From Holophagaceae bacterium (GTDB lineage: Bacteria > Acidobacteriota > Holophagae > Holophagales > Holophagaceae): a stretch of 31,660 nt of DNA. Position 1 is the first letter of the stretch. Every line of letters begins with the position of its first letter. Below the pieces are notes generated by a model that was not told the DNA's origin, did not search any database, and was given only the letters and a program-made list of their open reading frames with translations. Made by a program: the position numbers and the translations under genes. The DNA lies in contig PMJK01000103.1 in the NCBI GenBank assembly GCA_003158505.1, positions 56,653 to 88,312 on the forward strand, read 5' to 3'. Of this stretch, positions 7,074 through 15,415 are shown piece after piece.

Positions 7074-9563
7074 ATGAGGTCAATTCATCGAGTCTGCCGG
7101 TTCCATCCTGCGATCTCCATGCGCGAGGGTCTGCTGACCGCGGCCCTGGTTCTTGCCGCTGGGCCACTTCTGGCCTCATCCAGTGCTGCGCCCAGCGTAG
7201 CGGCCATCAGTGGCAGCCTATCGGGGCAGGTCCGGGATGAGCAGGGCCGGTCCGTGGCCGGCGCTGTCCTGGTGCTGGAAAACAGGGTTTCGGGATACCG
7301 CCAATCTGTGAAGACGGACCCCAATGGGCATTTCGTCCTCTTCAACCTTCCCAAAAGCGATTACCACCTGGAAGTCGGCGCCTCCGGTTTCGAGATGATC
7401 CACCGGGACATCACGGTCCGCTCGAATCTCCCCCAGGAACTGGCATTGATCCTCAAGATCGAGTCCACCACCGTCGTGGTCGAAGAGAGCGTGAACCTCA
7501 TCGAAGTCCACCCTTCCAGCCATCTCGACATTGACAAGTCCACCATCGAGAAAATTCCCGCCTCGGTGCAGAGCCGGGCCATGGAGAGCATCCTGCTTGC
7601 CACCCCCGGCTTCATCCAGGATGAGAATGGGCGATTCCATTTCCGGGGCAGCCACGGCCAGGTGATGTACGTGATCGATGGCGTGCCGGTGACGGATCAG
7701 GTCCAGGCCACCTTCTCGAATTCCCTCGATCCGGCCCAAGTGGACAGCATGGAGGTCATTACAGGCGGCATCAGTGCCGAGTACGGAGGCAAACCCGGGG
7801 CCGTCGTGAATGTCACTTCCAAATCGGGTCTGGGCGCGGCTGAAGGATTCGAAGGTGATGTGTCCATAGGCGTGTCGCGGTTCAGCACCATTGAGCTGGG
7901 TTTCGGGGTTCGGGGATGCACGGACACGTTCGGGTACTTCGTGACGGGCGGCGGATCCCAGAGCGACCGGTTCCTGGATCCCGTCAATTTCGACAATCTG
8001 CACAACCACGGAACGACGGGTCGGCTGTTCAGCCGCTTCGACTGGGTGCTCACGAACAACGATACCTTGCGGCTCTCCGCCAGCTGCGGACAGACCCACC
8101 GCGATGTCGTCAACCTGGTCAGCCAGGAAGCCAACGGGCAGGACCAGCGCGTGGAGAACGTGGACAGCAACCTCAGCCTGGGATGGACCCACCTCTTCGG
8201 AGCCACCCAGAGCCTGGAGACGTCCATCTTCTATCGCCACAGCACCTCGCAACTCATCCCCACCCAGGAACTGGCACCTGGCTTCACGGGCGGTGGCCCG
8301 GACTTCCCCTTCTGGGCGAGCCAGGATCGCAGCCTCGACAACCAGGGTCTCGTGACCGCATTCACGAGCAGGAACGGCGACAACACCGTCAAAACGGGAT
8401 TGCAGTACGTCCGCTATCCCATCCATGAGCAGTTCGCCTTCGCCATCACGGACCCGAGCGGGGCGGGCTTCGTGGATCCCGGCAATCCCAGAGATCCTCT
8501 GCACCCCTTTCTGCCCTTTGATCCCGTCAACAATCCGGGCGGAGGGCGGATCTTCAGCTTTGACGACCGCATCACCCCGACGCTCGCATCGGTCTTTCTC
8601 CAGGACGATCTGAAGTCCGGGAACTGGAACCTCGGTCTCGGGTTGCGCTTCGACAACTACCGGGGCCGGGATGTCACCCAGAACGAGTTCCAGCCGAGGG
8701 TAGGCATCGTCTACAACATTCCCTCCACGGGCACGCTGTTCCGGGTGGTTTATGACCGGCTCATGATCACGCCGGAAAACGAAGGCCTCGCCCTGTCCAC
8801 CTCCCAGCAGGTGTGGACAACGACCTCCGGGCTGACCACCCCCGTGGCCAAACTGCGCCCCGAGCTCCAGGACAGCTACCTGCTCGGAGTGGAGCAGCAG
8901 TTGGGTAAGGTCGCGCGCGTGAGCCTCGAGTACTGGTGGAAGGACAGCACCAATGCCGCCGACAACTCGCAGTTCCTGAACACCGGGATCCTCTTCCCCA
9001 TCGCCGCGGCCAGGGGGAAATTCCACGGTCTGGATCTGCGATTTGACGTGGTGCCCACCCAGGGCTGGTCCGGGTACCTCAGCGCCGGGACGGTCCGGAC
9101 CCTGTTCTACAACCCTACCGCGGGCGGACTGGACGCCGCGACCACGGCGAACAACACCAACCCCTACCTCATCGATCACGACCAGAAACTCACCCTGCAG
9201 ATGGGCGTTCGGTACGAACACCAGGGATTCTATGGCCAGGTGATCGGGCGCTACGATTCGGGCCTGGAAGCTGGCGATCCGACTATGGTGGCAGGCAATC
9301 CGGACTATGCCTTCGGCATTCCTTATGTGCGCAGTGAATACGACAGCTTGGTCGGCCTGAATTACCGCATCAAGCCGAGGACGGTCTGGGGCTTCAGCCT
9401 GGGCCAGGAGTTCAAGCTGGCCGGCAGGCGTTCCCTGGCCGTGAGCATGGATCTGCTGAATGCCTTTGACGAGAAGGGTCTTTACAATTTCCTCAGCACC
9501 TTTGGGGGCACTCACGTCATTCCCCCACGCACGCTGGCGGTCCATGTGAAGTGGAAGTTCTGA
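7074..9563 (+). CDS. TonB-dependent receptor with carboxypeptidase-regulatory-like N-domain, 829 aa
   Basis: This is an outer-membrane active transporter powered by TonB. Domains in order: signal peptide (to about residue 45, LTAALVLAAGPLLASSSA); a carboxypeptidase-regulatory-like beta-sandwich (about 48-128, LSGQVRDEQGRSVAGAVLVL); a plug (about 150-260, with VMYVIDGVPVTDQ and ITGGISAEYGGKPGAVVNV); and a beta-barrel ending in Phe (AVHVKWKF). This build is typical of Acidobacteriota and Bacteroidota receptors. ATG 7074 is chosen because AGGAC lies 9 nt upstream, while the internal ATG 7119 has no ribosome site. It follows the permease gene by 62 bp. A -10-like AATAAT at 7047-7052 in that gap could give it its own promoter. 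Context suggests uptake of a metal or metallophore. Confidence 0.92.
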   Translation: MRSIHRVCRFHPAISMREGLLTAALVLAAGPLLASSSAAPSVAAISGSLSGQVRDEQGRSVAGAVLVLENRVSGYRQSVKTDPNGHFVLFNLPKSDYHLEVGASGFEMIHRDITVRSNLPQELALILKIESTTVVVEESVNLIEVHPSSHLDIDKSTIEKIPASVQSRAMESILLATPGFIQDENGRFHFRGSHGQVMYVIDGVPVTDQVQATFSNSLDPAQVDSMEVITGGISAEYGGKPGAVVNVTSKSGLGAAEGFEGDVSIGVSRFSTIELGFGVRGCTDTFGYFVTGGGSQSDRFLDPVNFDNLHNHGTTGRLFSRFDWVLTNNDTLRLSASCGQTHRDVVNLVSQEANGQDQRVENVDSNLSLGWTHLFGATQSLETSIFYRHSTSQLIPTQELAPGFTGGGPDFPFWASQDRSLDNQGLVTAFTSRNGDNTVKTGLQYVRYPIHEQFAFAITDPSGAGFVDPGNPRDPLHPFLPFDPVNNPGGGRIFSFDDRITPTLASVFLQDDLKSGNWNLGLGLRFDNYRGRDVTQNEFQPRVGIVYNIPSTGTLFRVVYDRLMITPENEGLALSTSQQVWTTTSGLTTPVAKLRPELQDSYLLGVEQQLGKVARVSLEYWWKDSTNAADNSQFLNTGILFPIAAARGKFHGLDLRFDVVPTQGWSGYLSAGTVRTLFYNPTAGGLDAATTANNTNPYLIDHDQKLTLQMGVRYEHQGFYGQVIGRYDSGLEAGDPTMVAGNPDYAFGIPYVRSEYDSLVGLNYRIKPRTVWGFSLGQEFKLAGRRSLAVSMDLLNAFDEKGLYNFLSTFGGTHVIPPRTLAVHVKWKF

Positions 9564-9612
9564 CGCGGGGACTTCTGACCAGCTAGACTGCTCGTCCATC
9601 CCAGGAGGTTCC

Positions 9613-10107
9613 ATGATCAGCAAGACGATGCAGGACGCATTGAATGCCCAGATCAATTTGGAGCAATATTCGGCCCAGCTCTACCTGGCCATGAGCGCCC
9701 ATTGCACAGGCAAGAGCTTCAAGGGCTTTGCCCACTGGCTGACGGTGCAGGCCTCCGAGGAGACGGCCCACGCGGCCAAGCTCATCGGCTTCCTGCTGGA
9801 CCGGGGAGGCCGTCTGGAGCTGAAGCCCGTCGCGGCGCCTCCCACGGACTTCGGCGGTGTCATCCAGGTCTTCGAGCAGACACTGGCTCACGAGAAGAGC
9901 ATCACCGGCCGGATCAGCGCCCTGTTCGAGCAGGCCCGCAAGGAGAAAGACTACGCCAGCGAGATCGCCCTCCAGTGGTACGTCACTGAGCAAGTGGAGG
10001 AGGAGGCCCACGTAGGAGAGATCGTCGACCATCTTCATGCCGTGGGCGATCAGGGTGGAGGTATCTGGTACCTGGATTCCAGGATGGGGAAGCGGGGTAA
10101 AGTCTAA
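9613..10107 (+). CDS. ftnA: Ferritin (FtnA-type, non-haem), 164 aa
   Basis: This cytoplasmic iron-storage protein oxidises Fe2+ and stores it as a mineral in a 24-mer shell. The ferroxidase ligands fall at the same numbers as in E. coli FtnA: Glu17 (NLEQYSAQLYLAMS), Glu50 and His53 (ASEETAHAAK), Glu94 (LAHEKSI), Gln127 and Glu130 (TEQVEEEAH). Length and the four-helix pattern match the family, and no haem-binding Met of bacterioferritin is evident. An AGGAGG ribosome site precedes the ATG. It lies 49 bp downstream of the TonB receptor, so it may be read through from the metal-uptake locus or have its own promoter. This proximity hints that the imported metal may include iron. Confidence 0.95.
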   Translation: MISKTMQDALNAQINLEQYSAQLYLAMSAHCTGKSFKGFAHWLTVQASEETAHAAKLIGFLLDRGGRLELKPVAAPPTDFGGVIQVFEQTLAHEKSITGRISALFEQARKEKDYASEIALQWYVTEQVEEEAHVGEIVDHLHAVGDQGGGIWYLDSRMGKRGKV

Positions 10108-10137
10108 GCTTCCTGGCTGTCCGATGGTTAGCCCGGG

Positions 10138-11010
10138 TTATTTCACCTTCATGAACGGGTGTTCGAAACTGAGATAGAGGAAGACGGCCTTCTCGCCGCG
10201 GCTGGCGCCCACGCCGATGGGTACCGCGATGCCCGGAACGATCTGAAGGCCGCTGGGGAAGTTATGGGCCCAGCGGACGCCGGGGCTTAGATAGGTGGCG
10301 GTCTGGACCTGGGTCTGGTCGTGTCCGGCCACAGCCTGGCTGCGGGTATGCATATATTCCAGCAGTACGTTGAAGCGGGGGTTCAGGAGCCAGATGAAGC
10401 TCTGGCCCAGGGCCAGATCCTGGGTGGTGGCCTTCTCGCCGAAGGTGTTTCTGGCGTTCGGGGTGCGGGTGGCCCCGAGGTTCCAGTGAGACACCAGGGC
10501 TTCTGACAGGACCCAGCTCACGGGGAACATGACCTGCACCCCTGTGGCACCGCGGCCGTAGCCCCGTCTTTCATCGCCAGTGGGCAACAGCACCGTCAGC
10601 CGAGGGGCGATGGCCACCTTCGCTTCCCCGTCGCCTAGGAGCTGGTACCGGTAGTTCAGGGCCACGTCGCCGAAGGCCTGCCGGCCGTCCAGGGAGGCGC
10701 CCAGCCGCTGCCAGGGCAGGGTGTAGCTGAGCTGGTGCGCCAATCCGCCCACGGGCCACTCCTGTGTGAAGGTGTAGAGCCAGTCCTTGGATTCCTGGTA
10801 GCGGGTGAACGTGCTGATGTGTTGCACCACACCCGGTTCCTGGTTGTAGGCCTCCTCCACCAGGAAGGAATTGTCTTGGATGGGGCCTTCCTTTTTCTCC
10901 TGGGCCGTTAGCACGGCGGCCAGGAGGAGGACGGGAAGGAGGCGCCGGAGGAGAGGGAAAGCAGGCAATGTCATGAAAATGATTCTGAGTCTCAATTTGT
11001 GTTCATTCAA
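10138..11010 (-). CDS. Outer-membrane beta-barrel protein, MetA-pathway/transporter-like, 290 aa
   Basis: This is a secreted outer-membrane protein resembling the 'MetA-pathway of phenol degradation' family of barrel proteins. The function of that family is poorly defined. A signal peptide lies at about residues 13-36 (PLLRRLLPVLLLAAVLTAQ). The body has repeated amphipathic strands with family-like phrases such as LAPRLTVLLPTGDERRG-type text (here IAPRLTVLLPTGDERRGYG), QSFIWLLNPRFNVLLEYMHT and SPGVRWAHNFPSGLQIVPGI. It ends FLYLSFEHPFMKVK. ATG 11010 is preferred because CGGAGG lies 6-8 nt upstream; the internal ATG at 10974 has no ribosome site. It is convergent with the ferritin gene and divergent from the S46 peptidases. 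Confidence 0.75.
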   Translation of the reverse strand: MNEHKLRLRIIFMTLPAFPLLRRLLPVLLLAAVLTAQEKKEGPIQDNSFLVEEAYNQEPGVVQHISTFTRYQESKDWLYTFTQEWPVGGLAHQLSYTLPWQRLGASLDGRQAFGDVALNYRYQLLGDGEAKVAIAPRLTVLLPTGDERRGYGRGATGVQVMFPVSWVLSEALVSHWNLGATRTPNARNTFGEKATTQDLALGQSFIWLLNPRFNVLLEYMHTRSQAVAGHDQTQVQTATYLSPGVRWAHNFPSGLQIVPGIAVPIGVGASRGEKAVFLYLSFEHPFMKVK

Positions 11011-11040
11011 GACCTCCGGGTTGAGAAGTGATCCCCATCA

Positions 11041-11066
11041 CCAGGTCTGCATCCTGCATAACCTGG
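11041..11066. promoter_or_regulatory. Inverted repeat in the 187-bp divergent region
   Basis: The arms CCAGGT (11041-11046) and ACCTGG (11061-11066) are perfect inverted repeats. Between them TGCATCC/TGCATAA repeats directly. The element is between the outer-membrane protein gene (starts 11010) and the first S46 peptidase (starts 11198). It could be an operator for either gene. The same intergenic region carries an uninterrupted run of nine C (11139-11147) and a -10-like TACGAT (11162-11167) ahead of the peptidase gene. Confidence 0.3.
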
Positions 11067-11197
11067 GATAACTTCCGGTCCATCGCAGCTCAACCCGGGG
11101 GCCTTGATTACGCCAACCTTCGACGAGCTAGCGCCGGACCCCCCCCCGGGATACTTAGTGATACGATGGCTGGTCCTTCCGACCCCCCGGAGTCCCC

Positions 11198-13306
11198 ATG
11201 AAACCCCGATCCCTGGCCCTTTCCCTTGTAGCACTCACCCTTGCGGCCTCCTCCCTCCGGGCGGAGGAGGGCATGTGGACCTTCGACAACCTGCCGACCA
11301 AACAGATCTCGGAGAAGTACGGCTGGGCGCCCGACCAGGCCTGGCTGGACCATGTGCGCCTGTCGGTCCTGCGCTTTCCCGGCGGATCGGGCTCCTTCGT
11401 GAGCAAGGACGGTCTGGTGCTGACCAATCACCATGTGGGCCGCGGCTGGATCCAGCGGGTGAGCAGCAAGGATGCGGACTACGTGAAGAACGGGTTTGCG
11501 GCCCTCACCCGCGAGCAGGAAATCAAGGTGCCGGGCCTGGAGTTGATGACGCTCATGGCCACGGACAACATCACGGAGCGTCTGGCCAAGGCCGTGAAAG
11601 CAGGTCTGCCCGAGAAGGAGTCCCTGAAGGCCCGCGAAGTCGAGATCGAGAAGATCAAGCAGGAGATGCAGCAGAAGTCCGGCCTCACCTGCGAGCACGT
11701 GAGCCTCTACCAGGGTGGCGAACATTGGATCTACAGCTACAAGAAGCACACGGACGTGCGTCTGGTCTTCGCCCCCGAGCAGCAAGTCGCCTTCTTCGGC
11801 GGGGATCCCGACAACTTCACCTTCCCCCGCCACAATCTGGATTTCTCCATCTTCCGGGTCTACGAGAACGGCCAGCCCTACCTGGCCACGGAATTCCTGC
11901 ACTGGACCCAGACGGGCCTCAAGGCCGGGGACCTGACCCTGGTGACGGGACATCCCGGCCGCACCAACCGCCAGGACACCCTGGCCCAGATGGTCTATTC
12001 GCGGGATGTCGCGATCCCCATGCGCCTCAAGTCCATGGAGCGCCGGAAGAAGGCCCTGGTGGAGTATGCCAAGACCTCGGCCGAGGCATCGCGCCAGGCC
12101 AGTACTCAGATCTTCGGCATCGAGAACGGGATCAAGGCCACCAATGGCTACTGGTCCGGGCTGAAAGACAAGGAGGCCATGGCTCGCATCGCCGCGGCCG
12201 AGAAGGACCTGCGGGCCAGGGTGGCCAAGGATCCCAAGCTCGCGGCTTCCGTTGGCGAGAGCTGGGGGAAGATCGAGCAGGCCACGAAGGCCGACAAGAA
12301 GATGGCGAAGGAGACCCTCCTCCTCAATCAAAGGGGTTCATTCCTTCTTGGGAGCGACCAGAACCCCACCTTGCTCAGGTACGCTTTGACCCTGGTACGC
12401 CTGACGGCCGAGGAAGCTAAGCCCAGCGATCAGCGCCTGCCGGAGTTCAGTGACGCGGCCCTGAAGACCGCCAAGGTGCGTCTGGGCATCCCTTCGCCCT
12501 ACTATCCGGAGCAGGAAGCCTTCCTGTTCACCAGGGGGCTGGAAGACGCGGCCAGGGAACTCGGGCCGGAGCATCGCTTCGTGAAGACCATGCTGGGCGG
12601 CAAGTCTCCGGCGGCAGTCGCCAAGGCCGCCGTGGAAGGTTCCAAGCTTGGTGATCCCGAAGTTCGCAAAGCCTTGCTGGCCGGCGGCAAGAAGGCCATT
12701 GCCGAAAGCCAGGATCCGATGATCACCCTGGCCAAGAAGCTGGATCCGATCGCACGTGAGCTCCGCAAGAGGCAGGAAGACCTGGTGATGAGCGTGATCA
12801 CCGAGCATGGCTCACGCATCGCGAAGGCCCGGTTTGCCGCCTATGGCAAGTCTGCCTATCCGGATGCCACCTTCACCTTGCGCCTCACCTATGGCCCGGT
12901 CGAAGGCTACCCCGCCAACGGCACCCTCATCCAGCCCTTCACCACCTTCGGCGGCCTCTTCGACCGCTACGATGGCTGGGGTGGCAACGAAGCCAAGGCT
13001 CATGGCAGTGCCTGGACCCTACCCCAGCGCTGGGTCGACAAGCGCGGCGCCCTGGATGCTTCGGTGCCCTTCAACTTCGCCCATAAGGTGGACATCATCG
13101 GCGGCAACTCCGGGTCCCCAGTGATCGACAAGCAGGGCGAACTGGTGGGACTCATCTTCGACGGCAACATCGAGAGCCTCCCCGGCAACTACTTCTACGA
13201 CGAGAAGGTGAACCGGGGCGTGGCCGTGGACGCCCGCGCCATACTCCATGCGCTCGACAAGGTCTACGGCGCCACAGGGCTCGTGGCCGAGCTGACCGGG
13301 AAGTAG
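11198..13306 (+). CDS. S46 family dipeptidyl peptidase (DPP7-like), copy A, 702 aa
   Basis: This periplasmic serine exopeptidase would remove dipeptides from the N-terminus of oligopeptides. A signal peptide spans residues 1-22 (LALSLVALTLAASSLRA). The chymotrypsin-fold halves carry His78-His79 in LVLTNHHVGRG, Asp215 in FTFPRHNLDFSIFRVY, and Ser638 in GGNSGSPV. The residue 18 after the Ser, which sets P1 preference in this family (Gly in DPP7, Arg in DPP11), is Gly656 (FDGNIES), so a DPP7-like taste for hydrophobic P1 residues is expected. Length of about 700 residues is normal. GGAG lies 5 nt before the ATG. It is the first of three tandem homologues. Confidence 0.93.
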   Translation: MKPRSLALSLVALTLAASSLRAEEGMWTFDNLPTKQISEKYGWAPDQAWLDHVRLSVLRFPGGSGSFVSKDGLVLTNHHVGRGWIQRVSSKDADYVKNGFAALTREQEIKVPGLELMTLMATDNITERLAKAVKAGLPEKESLKAREVEIEKIKQEMQQKSGLTCEHVSLYQGGEHWIYSYKKHTDVRLVFAPEQQVAFFGGDPDNFTFPRHNLDFSIFRVYENGQPYLATEFLHWTQTGLKAGDLTLVTGHPGRTNRQDTLAQMVYSRDVAIPMRLKSMERRKKALVEYAKTSAEASRQASTQIFGIENGIKATNGYWSGLKDKEAMARIAAAEKDLRARVAKDPKLAASVGESWGKIEQATKADKKMAKETLLLNQRGSFLLGSDQNPTLLRYALTLVRLTAEEAKPSDQRLPEFSDAALKTAKVRLGIPSPYYPEQEAFLFTRGLEDAARELGPEHRFVKTMLGGKSPAAVAKAAVEGSKLGDPEVRKALLAGGKKAIAESQDPMITLAKKLDPIARELRKRQEDLVMSVITEHGSRIAKARFAAYGKSAYPDATFTLRLTYGPVEGYPANGTLIQPFTTFGGLFDRYDGWGGNEAKAHGSAWTLPQRWVDKRGALDASVPFNFAHKVDIIGGNSGSPVIDKQGELVGLIFDGNIESLPGNYFYDEKVNRGVAVDARAILHALDKVYGATGLVAELTGK

Positions 13307-13331
13307 GGAGCGACATTCCCTGGGAGATCCC

Positions 13332-15389
13332 TTGCGCCTGTCAGCTCTCGCCCTGCTGCTGGCCCTGCCCGTGCTGCGGGCGGACGAAGGCATGTGGACC
13401 TTCGACAATCTGCCTACCCGGAAGATCCAGGCGAAGTACGGATGGGCTCCGGACCGGGCCTGGCTGAACCATGTGCGTCTGTCCGCCGTCCGCTTTCCCG
13501 AAGGATCGGGTTCCTTCGTGAGCCGGGACGGCCTGGTCCTCACGAACCACCATGTGGGCCACCATTGGACCCAGTCGGTCTCTGACGCCCAGCACGACTA
13601 TGTGAAGAATGGATTCATGGCGGCCAGCCGGGAGCAGGAGATCCGGGTGCCGGGGCTGGTGCTGCTCACCCTCCTCGAGATGGAGAACGTCACGGATCGG
13701 ATCGACCAGGCCGTTCCCCCGGGAGCCGACGAGCAGGCGGCGGCCAGGGCCAGATCCGCGGCCCTCGAGACCCTCGCCAAGGAACAGAGCGCGAAGACCG
13801 GCCTCGACTGCCAGCCTGTGTCCCTCTACCAGGGCGGGCAGGTGTGGATCTACCGCTACAAGAAGCACACGGATGTGCGGCTGGTGATGTCCCCCGAATA
13901 TGGTGTGGCACAGTTCGGCAGGGATTGGGACAACTTCAGCTGGCCCCGGCAAGATCTGGACTTCAGCCTCTTCCGCGTCTATGAGGATGGTCGGCCCTAT
14001 GTTCCCGCCCACCACCTCGCCTGGAGCAGCCGGGGCATCCACTATGGGGACCTTACCTTCACCGTGGGGCATCCTGGCCACACCTCCAGGCTGGAGACCC
14101 TGGCCCAGATGGAGGCCCGACGGGACGTGACCAATCCAATACGCGTCCGTTCCCTGGAGCGGGGTCGCGCCGCGCTTCATGCCTTTGCCGCCAAAGGAGA
14201 GGAGCAGGCCCGCCTCGTTTCGGACCAGCTCATGGGGATCGAGAACAGCTACAAGGAGGTGGTGGGGGAGACGGACGGCCTCCGGGATAAGGTGGCCATG
14301 GCCAGGGTCGCCATGCTCGAAAAGGAGCTGCGCGCCCAGGTGGAAGTGAACCCAGGGTTGAAGACGCTGGCCGGTCAGAGCTGGACGAGGATCGAGGAGG
14401 CTCTCGTCCAGCAGAAGGCCATCGCCGGGGAGGCCTTCCTGGCGGGCAGCTTCCGCGGAGATCTGCTGCATACGGCCCTGTCCCTGCACCACTATGCGGA
14501 AGAAATGGTCAAGCCTGCGGAGCAGCGGTCCCAGATGTACCAGGGTGAGCAGGCCCTCGCGGTCCTGAGGGGGCGCCTGATGGGGGAGCGGCCGATGGAT
14601 GCTGAGCGGGAGTCCGTGGCCCTCCAAAGCCTTATGGCTTCGGTTCTCCAGGAACTTGGCGCCGACCACCCCATCACCCAGAGTCTGCTCCGAGGCAAAT
14701 CTCCCGAAGCTGCCACCAAGGAGCTGCTCGCAGCATCGCGGATCGCGGATCCATCGGTACGCCGGGCCATGGTTGAGGGCGATCCCCGGGGCATCCTAGA
14801 GAGCGCTGATCCGGCCCTGGTCCTGGCCCGTCGGCTGTCCCCCAGGCTGGAGGAAGTCCAGAAGCGGCAGCAGGCCCTTCAGTCGGTGATCACGGAAAAC
14901 CTCACTCGGATTGCGAAGGCCCGGTTCGCGGTCTACGGCACCTCCACTTATCCCGATGCCACCTTCACACTGCGCCTGTCCTACGGCTCCATCGAAACCT
15001 ATCCTCTTTCGGGCACCCTGGCCCAGCCCTTCACCACCTTTGCGGGCATGTACGATCGCGCCGCGGCCTGGGGTCCCGAGGCGGAGGCAGGCTCCTGGGA
15101 ACTCCCGGCCCGGTGGATCGAGCGCCGGGACAAGCTGAACCTCTTCACGCCCTACAACTTCATTTCAAGCAACGACATCACCGGCGGGAATTCCGGCAGT
15201 CCGGTGGTGGACAAACGGGGTGAACTGGTGGGTCTGGCCTTCGACGGCAACATCGAAAGCAATGCGGGGCGCTTCTACTTCGACGCCCGGATGAACCGCT
15301 GCATTGCCTTGGACGCGCGGGCCATCGTGGAGGCCCTGGACAAGGTCTACGATGCCAAGCACCTCGTGGCCGAACTGACCGGGAAGTAA
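13332..15389 (+). CDS. S46 family dipeptidyl peptidase, copy B, TTG start, 685 aa
   Basis: This is the second S46 peptidase in the tandem. It uses a TTG start (13332) with GGGAG 5 nt upstream, and the sequence at this point aligns with the ATG start of copy C (both read MR-SALALL/MRFTALALL). The signal peptide is residues 1-17. Triad residues are His73-His74 (LVLTNHHVGHH), Asp210 (DLDFSLFRVY) and Ser621 (GGNSGSPVV); the specificity position is Gly639 (FDGNIES). Near the Asp, copies A and C keep GGDPDN..PRH but this copy has GRDWDN..PRQ, so the substrate cleft may differ. The 25-bp gap to copy A resembles the gap to copy C, which points to duplication together with the junction. Confidence 0.92.
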   Translation: MRLSALALLLALPVLRADEGMWTFDNLPTRKIQAKYGWAPDRAWLNHVRLSAVRFPEGSGSFVSRDGLVLTNHHVGHHWTQSVSDAQHDYVKNGFMAASREQEIRVPGLVLLTLLEMENVTDRIDQAVPPGADEQAAARARSAALETLAKEQSAKTGLDCQPVSLYQGGQVWIYRYKKHTDVRLVMSPEYGVAQFGRDWDNFSWPRQDLDFSLFRVYEDGRPYVPAHHLAWSSRGIHYGDLTFTVGHPGHTSRLETLAQMEARRDVTNPIRVRSLERGRAALHAFAAKGEEQARLVSDQLMGIENSYKEVVGETDGLRDKVAMARVAMLEKELRAQVEVNPGLKTLAGQSWTRIEEALVQQKAIAGEAFLAGSFRGDLLHTALSLHHYAEEMVKPAEQRSQMYQGEQALAVLRGRLMGERPMDAERESVALQSLMASVLQELGADHPITQSLLRGKSPEAATKELLAASRIADPSVRRAMVEGDPRGILESADPALVLARRLSPRLEEVQKRQQALQSVITENLTRIAKARFAVYGTSTYPDATFTLRLSYGSIETYPLSGTLAQPFTTFAGMYDRAAAWGPEAEAGSWELPARWIERRDKLNLFTPYNFISSNDITGGNSGSPVVDKRGELVGLAFDGNIESNAGRFYFDARMNRCIALDARAIVEALDKVYDAKHLVAELTGK

Positions 15390-15415
15390 CCAGCGACATT
15401 GCCTTGGGAGTTCCG

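Noticed and set aside
7218..9656. 812-aa open frame on the minus strand opposite the TonB receptor
   Set aside because: It is the antisense image of a clear receptor gene in GC-rich DNA; its translation is Gly/Asp/His-rich without domains.
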